Source: Ruminococcus sp. (lineage in GTDB: Bacteria > Bacillota > Clostridia > Oscillospirales > Ruminococcaceae). From it: 7,888 nt of DNA. The stretch is taken from NCBI GenBank assembly GCA_023667165.1, contig JAMPAO010000109.1, positions 1 to 7,888 of the forward strand, read 5' to 3'. Every line of letters begins with the position of its first letter. Positions within the stretch are counted from its first letter, which is position 1. The position numbers and the translations under genes are program-made. Positions 1-6,298 of the stretch are shown one piece after another. The notes beneath the pieces are model-generated. The model made no database searches and was not told where the DNA came from. It was given only the letters and a program-made list of their open reading frames with translations.

Positions 1-1001
1 ATCACCTTTTCATCGGAAAAGCTGTTATTGACCGCATATCTTTTCCGCGCCGCTTTAAGCATGTTCAGATCCTTAGGTTCTGCCTCCGGAACGGTCACTC
101 TTATTGAAGATACCTCCGGATTTTCGCTTACGGCAAATTCGCATCCGAATTTGTCATGAAGAATATCCATAAGCTCGCCTGCCGGAGAGTAGCCGTCGGG
201 CTTCGGTATCATTCTTGAGTGATATATCTGCGGCTCGGGGGACATATGCCCGCATGAAAGAGTGACCGCCGCTTTTTTCGGTCCGCACCTTTCAAGGGTA
301 AGATGTATGCCCTCCATGCAGCGTTCAAACTCGAAGCCGGACGCAAAGAAATCCGTCAGCACAAGTCTTATCGCGCGTACGTCGGCTGCGGTAAAAATGC
401 CGTGCGCCACAGAGAATTTTTTTACAAAGCTCTTTTGAGGAAATATCTCCCTTATCTCGTCCGCATACTGCTCCATGCTTTCGGAAAGACTGACCGTTAC
501 ACGGACGGACTGATCCGTATGCCTCAGAAGCAGTATCTGCTCCGGGATCAGTATTTCCGACAGCAAAACGGACATTTCCTCGTTTATCTCGTTGAGAAGC
601 GGAGCTGCGGTATCCGTCCCGAATATCTGCACGATATTGTCCGAGGCGCTTGCAATATTACCCGCCGCTTTTCTCACACAGGCGCTCATAACCGTCATAA
701 ATCCGCTTTCAAGGCTGTCGTAAGGCAGCATATTTACAATATATTTTTCACCGTCGGCGTCGAGAGGAGCCGCAAAGGCCTTGAAGGATCTTCCGCCCTT
801 GAATATGTACCCCTCGTATGCTTCGATTCCGCAGATCTCCGGCAATCCGGAAATAAAACCCTCCGATATTTTTTCAAAAGCGGCGTTTTTATACAGTATA
901 TTTCCCTTGCGGTCAACGACTGCGGCAGGCATTGGCGAGCTGCCGAATATAAGTTCTGCGGATTCTATATCTCTATCGGTTTTATGCGCTGTATCGTGCA
1001 T
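1..1001 (-). CDS. PAS-like sensor protein with a degenerate histidine-kinase core (partial, C-terminus off the left edge)
   Basis: The minus-strand frame from ATG at 1001 stays open for 333 codons to the window edge, so the C-terminus is missing. GGAGG at 1009-1013 lies 7 bases before the ATG. Residues about 20-90 look like a PAS domain (PMPAAVVDRKGNILYKN at 23-39). Residues about 100-250 follow the layout of a sensor kinase: a helical pair, a stretch of the form LLNEINEEMSVLLSEIL (135-151), then an ATPase-like part with VTVSLSESM (168-176), TAADVRAIRLVLTDFF (204-219) and AVTLSCG (245-251). No histidine sits where the phosphoacceptor should be in the first helix. The N-box asparagines appear as D217/S221, and the aspartate of the DxGxG box is absent near 249-251. 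I infer a non-catalytic, kinase-derived sensor or scaffold. No transmembrane segment or signal peptide is seen, so it is probably cytoplasmic. The partner and any DNA-binding tail are unknown. A diverged but active kinase cannot be ruled out by eye. Confidence 0.72.
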   Translation of the reverse strand, partial: MHDTAHKTDRDIESAELIFGSSPMPAAVVDRKGNILYKNAAFEKISEGFISGLPEICGIEAYEGYIFKGGRSFKAFAAPLDADGEKYIVNMLPYDSLESGFMTVMSACVRKAAGNIASASDNIVQIFGTDTAAPLLNEINEEMSVLLSEILIPEQILLLRHTDQSVRVTVSLSESMEQYADEIREIFPQKSFVKKFSVAHGIFTAADVRAIRLVLTDFFASGFEFERCMEGIHLTLERCGPKKAAVTLSCGHMSPEPQIYHSRMIPKPDGYSPAGELMDILHDKFGCEFAVSENPEVSSIRVTVPEAEPKDLNMLKAARKRYAVNNSFSDEKV

Positions 1002-1047
1002 AAAATCACCTCCGTAAAACTTACGTATCAATATAGCCCTGTGTTTT

Positions 1048-1056
1048 AGTATATCA
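1048..1056 (-). promoter_or_regulatory. Extended -10 promoter of the PAS/kinase-like gene
   Basis: Read on the minus strand this is TGA followed by TATACT, an extended -10 element (TGn plus a hexamer one base from consensus). It lies about 47 bases before the ATG at 1001. No good -35 hexamer is visible 17 bases upstream (the region is T-rich), which fits an extended -10 promoter. The predicted transcript starts near 1041. Confidence 0.5.
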
Positions 1057-1106
1057 CATTACGCGCCAAAAAAAACAGAACACTTGATAAACATTATTCG
1101 ACTTTT

Positions 1107-1124
1107 TTGTAAATTAATCAACAA
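1107..1124. promoter_or_regulatory. Candidate Rex-type redox operator
   Basis: The 18 bases read TTGTAAATTAATCAACAA. The clostridial Rex site is usually given as TTGTTAA, four spacer bases, TTAACAA; each half here differs by one base. Rex senses NADH/NAD+ and is known to control glycolytic and fermentative genes, including gap, in Firmicutes. Against it, the site lies about 160 bases upstream of the gapA -35 and nearer the leftward promoter, and the surrounding DNA is AT-rich, so chance matches are possible. A second imperfect inverted repeat (AACA, ATTA, TGTT arms at 1120-1131, extending to 1116-1135 with one mismatch) overlaps it. Confidence 0.35.
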
Positions 1125-1283
1125 TTATGTTAATTCGGTGACGTTAAAAAATCTTTTTGATGAAATTCCCCCGCCGTGACCCCGAAAAAGGGTTATTTGG
1201 GGAGAAATGTCAGCCGTATGGCGTTTCAAGGTTTTTTTAGGGGTATTTTTTTCAAAAAAAGGGAAAATTTTTTTCAAAACCTC

Positions 1284-1312
1284 TTGCAAAAATCACGAAA
1301 ATAGTATATTAT
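1284..1312 (+). promoter_or_regulatory. gapA promoter (sigma-A type)
   Basis: TTGCAA (1284-1289) and TATTAT (1307-1312) are separated by exactly 17 bases, giving 4/6 and 5/6 matches to consensus. Runs of T and A immediately upstream (1246-1279) could act as an UP element. The predicted start is near 1319-1321, leaving a leader of about 110 nt before the gapA ATG. Confidence 0.75.
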
Positions 1313-1320
1313 AGTAATAA

Positions 1321-1430
1321 GGGTGTGTAATTATGATATGCACACTGCTCGGAAACCGTTAAACGGCGGAAGAAATGCGGAGCTTAATCATATCCGCAGG
1401 AATGTAAAATATCTTTAGGAGGTTTTTTTC
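1321..1430 (+). ncRNA. Structured gapA 5' leader, possible cis-regulatory RNA
   Basis: Three hairpins can be drawn by eye. The first pairs 1323-1329 with 1339-1345 (GTGTGTA with TATGCAC-AC, one G-U). The second pairs CCGT 1356-1359 with ACGG 1363-1366. The third pairs TGCGGA 1376-1381 with TCCGCA 1393-1398. The loop of the first contains TATGAT (1332-1337) and the loop of the third contains ATCATA (1387-1392), which are perfectly complementary, so a kissing-loop contact is possible. The ribosome binding site AGGAGG (1417-1422) follows, 8 bases before the ATG. I do not recognise a known riboswitch class. Confidence 0.4.
1333..1362 (+). CDS. Possible 9-residue leader peptide in the gapA leader
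   Basis: An ATG inside the first leader hairpin opens a reading frame MICTLLGNR ending in TAA at 1360-1362, between the first two hairpins. AAGGG at 1319-1323 is a weak ribosome binding site 9 bases upstream, but it lies at or before the predicted transcript start. A short frame like this arises easily by chance, so it is listed only because it lies in a structured leader. Confidence 0.12.
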   Translation: MICTLLGNR

Positions 1431-2462
1431 ATGTCAGTTAAAGTTGCAATCAACGGCTTCGGCCGTATCGGACGTCTTGCTTTCAGACAGATGTTCGGCG
1501 CAGAGGGCTACGAGGTAGTAGCTATCAACGATCTTACAAAGCCGGAGATGCTTGCTCATCTTCTCAAGTACGATACCGCTCAGGGCGGCTACTGCGGAAG
1601 GATCGGCGAAAATACCCATACCGTTGAGGCTGGCGAGGATTATATCACCGTTGACGGCAAGAAGATCACTATTTACGCTAAGCCCAACGCTGCCGAGCTT
1701 CCCTGGGGCGAGCTGGGCGTTGACGTAGTTCTTGAGTGCACAGGCTTCTATGTATCCAAGGAGAAGTCCATGGCTCATATCAACGCGGGCGCTAAGAAAG
1801 TCGTTATTTCCGCTCCTGCCGGAAACGATCTCAAGACCATCGTTTTCAACGTAAACCATGACACTCTTACAGCAGAGGATCAGATCATTTCCGCCGCTTC
1901 CTGCACAACAAACTGCTTGGCTCCCATGGCTAAAGCTCTTAACGATTACGCTCCCATCCAGAGCGGTATCATGAGTACTATCCATGCATACACGGGCGAT
2001 CAGATGATCCTTGACGGTCCTCACAGAAAGGGCGACCTGAGAAGAGCAAGAGCGGGCGCCGCAAATATCGTTCCCAACTCCACAGGCGCCGCAAAGGCTA
2101 TCGGTCTTGTTATCCCCGAGCTCAACGGCAAGCTCATCGGCTCTGCTCAGAGAGTTCCCGTTCCCACAGGCTCCACAACTATCCTTACCGCTGTTGTTAA
2201 GGGCAAGGATGTTACAAAGGACGGCATCAACGCTGCCATGAAGGCTGCGGCTACAGAGTCCTACGGCTACAACGAGGAGCAGATCGTTTCCTCCGACGTT
2301 ATCGGCATGAGATACGGCTCGCTCTTTGACGCAACTCAGACAATGGTTTCAAAGATCGACGACGACACATATCAGGTACAGGTAGTTTCCTGGTACGACA
2401 ATGAAAATTCCTACACATCCCAGATGGTAAGAACTATCAAGTATTTCGCCGAGCTTAAGTGA
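1431..2462 (+). CDS. gapA: Glyceraldehyde-3-phosphate dehydrogenase, type I, NAD-dependent
   Basis: This enzyme oxidises and phosphorylates glyceraldehyde 3-phosphate to 1,3-bisphosphoglycerate with NAD+ in cytoplasmic glycolysis. The 343-residue protein is full length for the family. The N-terminal Rossmann fold starts with INGFGRIGR (7-15); Asp34 in AINDL fits NAD rather than NADP use. The catalytic centre is SAASCTTNCLAP with Cys158 as nucleophile, helped by His185 in STIHAYTGDQ. SAQRVPVPTGS and the C-terminal WYDNE segment are typical. The start is fixed by AGGAGG at 1417-1422, 8 bases from the ATG. It is monocistronic: its own promoter at 1284-1312, a long structured leader, and a strong terminator at 2498-2534. 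Codon choice is biased towards GTT, GCT, AAG and TCC more than in neighbouring genes, as expected for a highly expressed gene. No other glycolytic gene (pgk, tpi) is adjacent in the window. Confidence 0.98.
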   Translation: MSVKVAINGFGRIGRLAFRQMFGAEGYEVVAINDLTKPEMLAHLLKYDTAQGGYCGRIGENTHTVEAGEDYITVDGKKITIYAKPNAAELPWGELGVDVVLECTGFYVSKEKSMAHINAGAKKVVISAPAGNDLKTIVFNVNHDTLTAEDQIISAASCTTNCLAPMAKALNDYAPIQSGIMSTIHAYTGDQMILDGPHRKGDLRRARAGAANIVPNSTGAAKAIGLVIPELNGKLIGSAQRVPVPTGSTTILTAVVKGKDVTKDGINAAMKAAATESYGYNEEQIVSSDVIGMRYGSLFDATQTMVSKIDDDTYQVQVVSWYDNENSYTSQMVRTIKYFAELK

Positions 2463-2497
2463 TCTTTTCTTTGAGGTCGCTTTCTCAAAGCATATTC

Positions 2498-2534
2498 AAA
2501 GCGGTCATGCTCTCGGAACATGACCGCTTTTTTT
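2498..2534 (+). terminator. Intrinsic terminator of gapA
   Basis: A perfect 12-base-pair stem (AAAGCGGTCATG 2498-2509 with CATGACCGCTTT 2519-2530), a 9-base loop and a run of seven T (2528-2534) begin 36 bases after the gapA stop. Confidence 0.93.
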
Positions 2535-2710
2535 GAGGAAATACTGTATCCGCACGGCAGACGGAAATATGATATAACCGCAGAAAATGTTTCCCCGCCT
2601 TTAAGAAGGCGTACAAAACACGCTTTCTGATTGTTGAAAGCAGAACAATAACCTATAAGCTCAAAATCCGCATTATCTCGAATGCATTGAAAAACGAAAG
2701 GATGATCCCA

Positions 2711-4615
2711 GTGAAAACTCAAAGCAGCGTTTCCGTCAGTTCATATAAAGCGGACGGCTTTATCGGCGCATATCAGCGTCTTGTAAAGGAAACCGTCATA
2801 CCGTATCAGTACGAGGTACTGCACGATAATGCACCGGACACGGAAAAAAGCCATGTCGTGCAGAACTTTATCAACGCGGGAAAAGCCGTCAGAGGCGAGG
2901 ATACGGGCGACGGCTTTTACGGAATGGTCTTTCAGGACAGCGACGCCGCAAAATGGATCGAAGCGGCGGCGTTTTCCCTTGCCGATTTTCCGGATAAGCA
3001 GCTTGAAGAAAAGGCAGACAGGCTTATTGACATAATCGCGGACGCACAGGACGAAGACGGCTATCTCAACACATATTATACCGTAAAGGACAAGGATAAA
3101 CGCTGGACAAATCTTCTCGAGGGTCACGAGCTTTACTGCTCCGGTCATATGATGGAGGCTGCCTGCGCTTATTACGAAACAACGGGAAAAAGAAAGCTGC
3201 TTGACGTAATGGAAAAAAACGCGGAGCATATATACAAACATTTTATTACCGACGGAAACGAGGGTTTTCCGGGACACCCTGAGGTGGAGCTTGCGCTTAT
3301 GAAAATGTACCGTACCACGGGAAACAAGCATTGTTTGGAGCTGGCAATGCATTTTATCGACGAAAGAGGACAAAACGCTCATTTCTATGAAGAAGAGGCG
3401 GCAAAGCGGGATTGGACTGTATGGAACGCAAATCCCTCCGACTATGACTACACTCAGAGCGGGAAGCCCGTGCGGGAGCAGTCGGACGCCACAGGTCATG
3501 CGGTCCGCGCGGTCTATCTGTATACCGCAATGGCAGACATTGCTTCATACAGCGGCGACGCAGCCTTGCTTGACGCCTGCCGCAGACTGTGGAACAGCAT
3601 TACCCAAAAAAGAATGTACATAACGGGAGGCATAGGCTCTACCGTTATCGGCGAGGCTTTCAGCACAGACTACGATCTGCCCAACGACACTGCCTATGCG
3701 GAAACCTGCGCCTCCATCGGGCTGATGTTTTTTGCTTCCCGTATGCTTGAAAACGAGATCGACGGAAAATATGCCGACGTTATGGAGCAGGCGTTCTACA
3801 ATACCGTACTTGCGGGAATGCAGTTGGACGGCAAGCGCTTTTTCTATGTAAATCCCCTTGAGATAATACCGGGAATATCCGGCGTTTCCCCCACTCACCG
3901 CCACGATCTGCCGGAACGTCCCAAATGGTACGCCTGCGCCTGCTGCCCCCCCAATGCCGCAAGGCTCATATCTTCAATAGGAATGTACGCTTACGGAGAA
4001 AATGAAAACACGGCGTTCTGCAATATGTTCGCATCGGGAAAAGTTTCCTGCAAAAACGGTATGAAATTTACCTGCGAAACCCGATACCCTTACGGCTTTG
4101 AAATAAATTACGGTATTGAAGCGGGAGGACGGCTTGCTCTGAGAATACCGTCATGGAGCGGCGATTATTCCCTTTACGTAAACGGAGAGAATATTTCCGA
4201 AGCTCCCGAAAAGGGGTATATTTACATATCCGTAAACAGCGGCGACAGGGTAAAGCTCGTGCTCGATGGCAAGGCAAGACCGGTATACGCTTCTTCCAAA
4301 ATACCCGCCCTTTCGGGAAAAGCCGCTGTTTGCCGAGGTCCCTTGGTATACTGCTTTGAAAGTACGGACAACGGCGGCGATGTGCTTTCCCTGCTGCTGA
4401 AAAAGGGCGGAGAGCTGACTGTTTCGGATTATGACCGCTCTTTGCTCGGCGGTACGGTCACGATATCAGCCGAGGCTTACAGGCGTGACGACTGCCGGAC
4501 GCTGTATACCGATACTGCGCCGAAGGAAACACCGTTCGCCGCAAAAGCTGTGCCGTACTATACATGGGGAAACCGCGGTTTGGGACAGATGCGCGTATGG
4601 CTTCCCACCGCATAA
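2711..4615 (+). CDS. Glycoside hydrolase family 127 (DUF1680) protein, probable beta-L-arabinofuranosidase
   Basis: GH127 enzymes release beta-linked L-arabinofuranose from plant glycans, with a zinc-bound cysteine as the nucleophile. From GTG 2711 the protein is 634 residues, close to the best-known member, HypBA1 (about 658). GEAF (Glu315) matches the acid/base site, YAETC gives Glu331 and Cys333, and WYACACCPPN gives Cys411-Cys412, so the zinc set and nucleophile are intact. The (alpha/alpha)6-barrel part covers about 15-430, followed by beta-sandwich sequence (for example GRLALRIPSWSGDYSLYVNG near 473-492). No signal peptide is present, so it acts in the cytoplasm on imported oligosaccharides. 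I chose GTG because AAAGGA (2697-2702) lies 8 bases before it, the same geometry as the trpB2-type gene downstream; in-frame TTG 2687 and ATG 2702 lack a proper site. No transporter or regulator is adjacent. The exact substrate is uncertain because the family has several activities. Confidence 0.9.
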   Translation: MKTQSSVSVSSYKADGFIGAYQRLVKETVIPYQYEVLHDNAPDTEKSHVVQNFINAGKAVRGEDTGDGFYGMVFQDSDAAKWIEAAAFSLADFPDKQLEEKADRLIDIIADAQDEDGYLNTYYTVKDKDKRWTNLLEGHELYCSGHMMEAACAYYETTGKRKLLDVMEKNAEHIYKHFITDGNEGFPGHPEVELALMKMYRTTGNKHCLELAMHFIDERGQNAHFYEEEAAKRDWTVWNANPSDYDYTQSGKPVREQSDATGHAVRAVYLYTAMADIASYSGDAALLDACRRLWNSITQKRMYITGGIGSTVIGEAFSTDYDLPNDTAYAETCASIGLMFFASRMLENEIDGKYADVMEQAFYNTVLAGMQLDGKRFFYVNPLEIIPGISGVSPTHRHDLPERPKWYACACCPPNAARLISSIGMYAYGENENTAFCNMFASGKVSCKNGMKFTCETRYPYGFEINYGIEAGGRLALRIPSWSGDYSLYVNGENISEAPEKGYIYISVNSGDRVKLVLDGKARPVYASSKIPALSGKAAVCRGPLVYCFESTDNGGDVLSLLLKKGGELTVSDYDRSLLGGTVTISAEAYRRDDCRTLYTDTAPKETPFAAKAVPYYTWGNRGLGQMRVWLPTA

Positions 4616-4647
4616 CAAAATATACGGCGTTCCCGAAAAAATTTATC

Positions 4648-4668
4648 TGCCGCATTTCGGCAAATTTT
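4648..4668 (+). terminator. Weak terminator-like hairpin after the GH127 gene
   Basis: TGCCG (4648-4652) pairs with CGGCA (4658-4662) around the loop CATTT, followed by AATTTT. The stem is only 5 pairs and the T-tract is short, so termination may be partial, or the GH127 transcript may read into the next gene. Confidence 0.4.
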
Positions 4669-4678
4669 CAGAAAATAC

Positions 4679-4707
4679 TTGACTTATCGGTACAAAAGGG
4701 GTATACT
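4679..4707 (+). promoter_or_regulatory. Promoter of the TrpB2-type gene (sigma-A type)
   Basis: TTGACT (4679-4684) and TATACT (4702-4707) lie 17 bases apart, each one base from consensus. The predicted start is near 4714, giving a leader of about 57 nt that is AT-rich and has no obvious attenuator or T-box. Confidence 0.87.
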
Positions 4708-4770
4708 TTATTGTGAACGTTTATTTCATTTTTTATGATAATGCTATCAAAATACGAAAGGAACAGACCT

Positions 4771-6144
4771 ATGGAAAAGAAAATACCTTATAAAACCTAT
4801 CTCGATGAATCGGAAATGCCCAAAAGATGGTATAATCTCCGTGCGGACATGAAGAACAAACCCGCTCCCCTGCTCAATCCGGGTACTCTTAAGCCTATGA
4901 CCGCGCAGGAGCTTTCCGCGGTATTCTGCGATGAGCTGGTAAAACAGGAGCTGGACGATACCACGGCTTATTTTGATATTCCCGAGGAAATAACCGAATT
5001 TTATAAAATGTACCGTCCCTCGCCCCTTGTCAGAGCATATTGCCTGGAAAAGGCGCTGGACACTCCCGCGAAGATATACTACAAATTCGAGGGAAACAAT
5101 ACCTCCGGCAGCCACAAGCTCAACAGCGCGATCGCACAGGCATATTACGCAAAAAAACAGGGACTTAAAGGCGTTACCACCGAAACCGGAGCAGGTCAGT
5201 GGGGTACGGCCTTATCAATGGCTTGCTCATATTTCGGACTGGACTGCAAGGTATATATGGTAAAGGTATCATACGAGCAGAAGCCTTTCAGACGGGAAGT
5301 AATGCGCACATACGGCGCTTCCGTAACTCCCTCTCCCTCGGAAACCACAAACGTCGGCAGAAAGATACTGGAGGCTCATCCGGGAACTACCGGAAGTCTT
5401 GGCTGCGCCATATCCGAAGCTGTGGAGGCAGCCACCTCTTCGGACGGTTACAGATACGTGCTGGGTTCGGTGCTTTCTCAGGTAGTGCTGCATCAGTCGA
5501 TCATAGGACTGGAAAGCAAGGCGGCGTTTGACAAGATAGGCGTAAAACCCGATATAATCATCGGCTGCGCGGGAGGCGGCTCCAATTTGGGCGGTCTTAT
5601 AGCTCCGTTTATGGGCGAAAAGCTCAGAGGAGAAGCGGATTACAGAATAATCGCGGTAGAGCCTGCGTCCTGCCCCAGTTTAACAAGAGGAAAGTATGCG
5701 TATGACTTCTGCGACACGGGAATGGTATGCCCTTTAGCAAAGATGTACACTCTCGGCAGCGGCTTTATCCCCTCGGCAAACCATGCGGGCGGACTTCGCT
5801 ACCACGGCATGAGTTCTATCCTCTCTCAGCTTTACGACGACAAGCTGATGGAAGCGGTATCTGTGGAGCAGACCTCCGTATTCGCTGCGGCTCAGCAGTT
5901 TGCGCGGGTGGAGGGAATACTTCCCGCTCCCGAAAGCAGCCATGCTATCAGAGCAGCTATCGACGAGGCGATCAAGTGCAAGGAAACAGGCGAAGAAAAA
6001 ACCATTCTCTTCGGACTTACGGGTACGGGTTATTTCGATATGGTGGCATATCAGAAATTCAACGACGGTGAAATGTCCGACTATATCCCCACCGACGATG
6101 ATCTTGCGGCAGGCTTTGCCGGACTTCCGAGCGTTGACCTCTGA
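4771..6144 (+). CDS. TrpB2-type PLP-dependent tryptophan synthase beta-like enzyme
   Basis: The protein belongs to the TrpB2 branch of tryptophan synthase beta chains, which condense indole with serine (or a phosphoserine-like donor) to give tryptophan, often without TrpA. It has 457 residues, longer than TrpB1 (about 400), with the extra N-terminal segment usual in TrpB2 (RWYNLRADM near 20-28). SGSHKLNSA contains the PLP lysine, Lys116. TETGAGQWG carries the catalytic glutamate, Glu138, and has Trp where TrpB1 has His. CAGGGSN (266-272) binds the PLP phosphate, and TGTGYFD lies near the C-terminus. The start is ATG 4771, with AAAGGA 8 bases before it; the upstream in-frame ATG 4735 has no ribosome binding site. 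It has its own promoter and a strong terminator, and no trpA, trpC or aro gene is adjacent. I infer indole salvage or a related beta-replacement; the symbol trpB is withheld because a canonical trpB could exist elsewhere. Confidence 0.93.
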   Translation: MEKKIPYKTYLDESEMPKRWYNLRADMKNKPAPLLNPGTLKPMTAQELSAVFCDELVKQELDDTTAYFDIPEEITEFYKMYRPSPLVRAYCLEKALDTPAKIYYKFEGNNTSGSHKLNSAIAQAYYAKKQGLKGVTTETGAGQWGTALSMACSYFGLDCKVYMVKVSYEQKPFRREVMRTYGASVTPSPSETTNVGRKILEAHPGTTGSLGCAISEAVEAATSSDGYRYVLGSVLSQVVLHQSIIGLESKAAFDKIGVKPDIIIGCAGGGSNLGGLIAPFMGEKLRGEADYRIIAVEPASCPSLTRGKYAYDFCDTGMVCPLAKMYTLGSGFIPSANHAGGLRYHGMSSILSQLYDDKLMEAVSVEQTSVFAAAQQFARVEGILPAPESSHAIRAAIDEAIKCKETGEEKTILFGLTGTGYFDMVAYQKFNDGEMSDYIPTDDDLAAGFAGLPSVDL

Positions 6145-6228
6145 TACCGATAACCGATTAATCTGCGTATAAATACGACGGCGTTAGTACTGTTCGTGAT
6201 AATGTATTTACTGCAAACTCATAATAAT

Positions 6229-6264
6229 ACCCCGCAGTGCAAAGCGCACTGCGGGGTCATTTTT
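6229..6264 (+). terminator. Intrinsic terminator of the TrpB2-type gene, possibly bidirectional
   Basis: A perfect 12-base-pair GC-rich stem (6229-6240 with 6246-6257) with loop AAAGC is followed by CATTTTT. It sits between two convergent genes. On the minus strand the tail after the stem reads ATTATTATGAG, poorer in T, so it may also stop the RadC-like gene, less efficiently. Confidence 0.9.
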
Positions 6265-6298
6265 ACGTCCCGATCCGATTTTATGCTTCGCCGCGGCG

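Larger units (their letters stand above)
1002..1430. other. Divergent intergenic region between the PAS/kinase-like gene and gapA
   Basis: This 429-base stretch contains no convincing protein gene. From left to right it holds the ribosome binding site and extended -10 of the leftward gene, overlapping inverted repeats at 1107-1135, a G/C-run segment around 1168-1202 with CCCC and GGGG tracts, three runs of seven T (from 1232, 1246 and 1268), the gapA promoter at 1284-1312, and a structured gapA leader to 1430. Its length and its density of inverted repeats point to regulation from both sides. Confidence 0.7.

Noticed and set aside
303..1049. Long plus-strand open frame of 248 codons
   Set aside because: It lies antisense to the 333-codon minus-strand gene, which has a good ribosome binding site and PAS/kinase-like sequence. 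The plus-strand frame has no ribosome binding site and its translation is basic and featureless.
1084..1112. TTGATA as the -35 of an additional rightward promoter
   Set aside because: The hexamer 17 bases downstream (TTGTAA) is not a credible -10.
1434..2024. Minus-strand frame of 196 codons
   Set aside because: It is a mirror frame of gapA with no ribosome binding site.
2741..3499. Minus-strand frame of 252 codons
   Set aside because: It is antisense to the GH127 gene and is explained by codon bias; no start signal or recognisable domain.
4711..4728. TTGTGAA followed by AT-rich sequence, resembling a Rex half-site
   Set aside because: Only one half matches; the second half (TATTTCA) is too far from TTCACAA.
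6289..6298. CGCCGCGGCG palindrome touching the radC stop codon
   Set aside because: Ten bases with no loop and no T-tract; probably incidental, and termination is better explained by the stem at 6229-6257.
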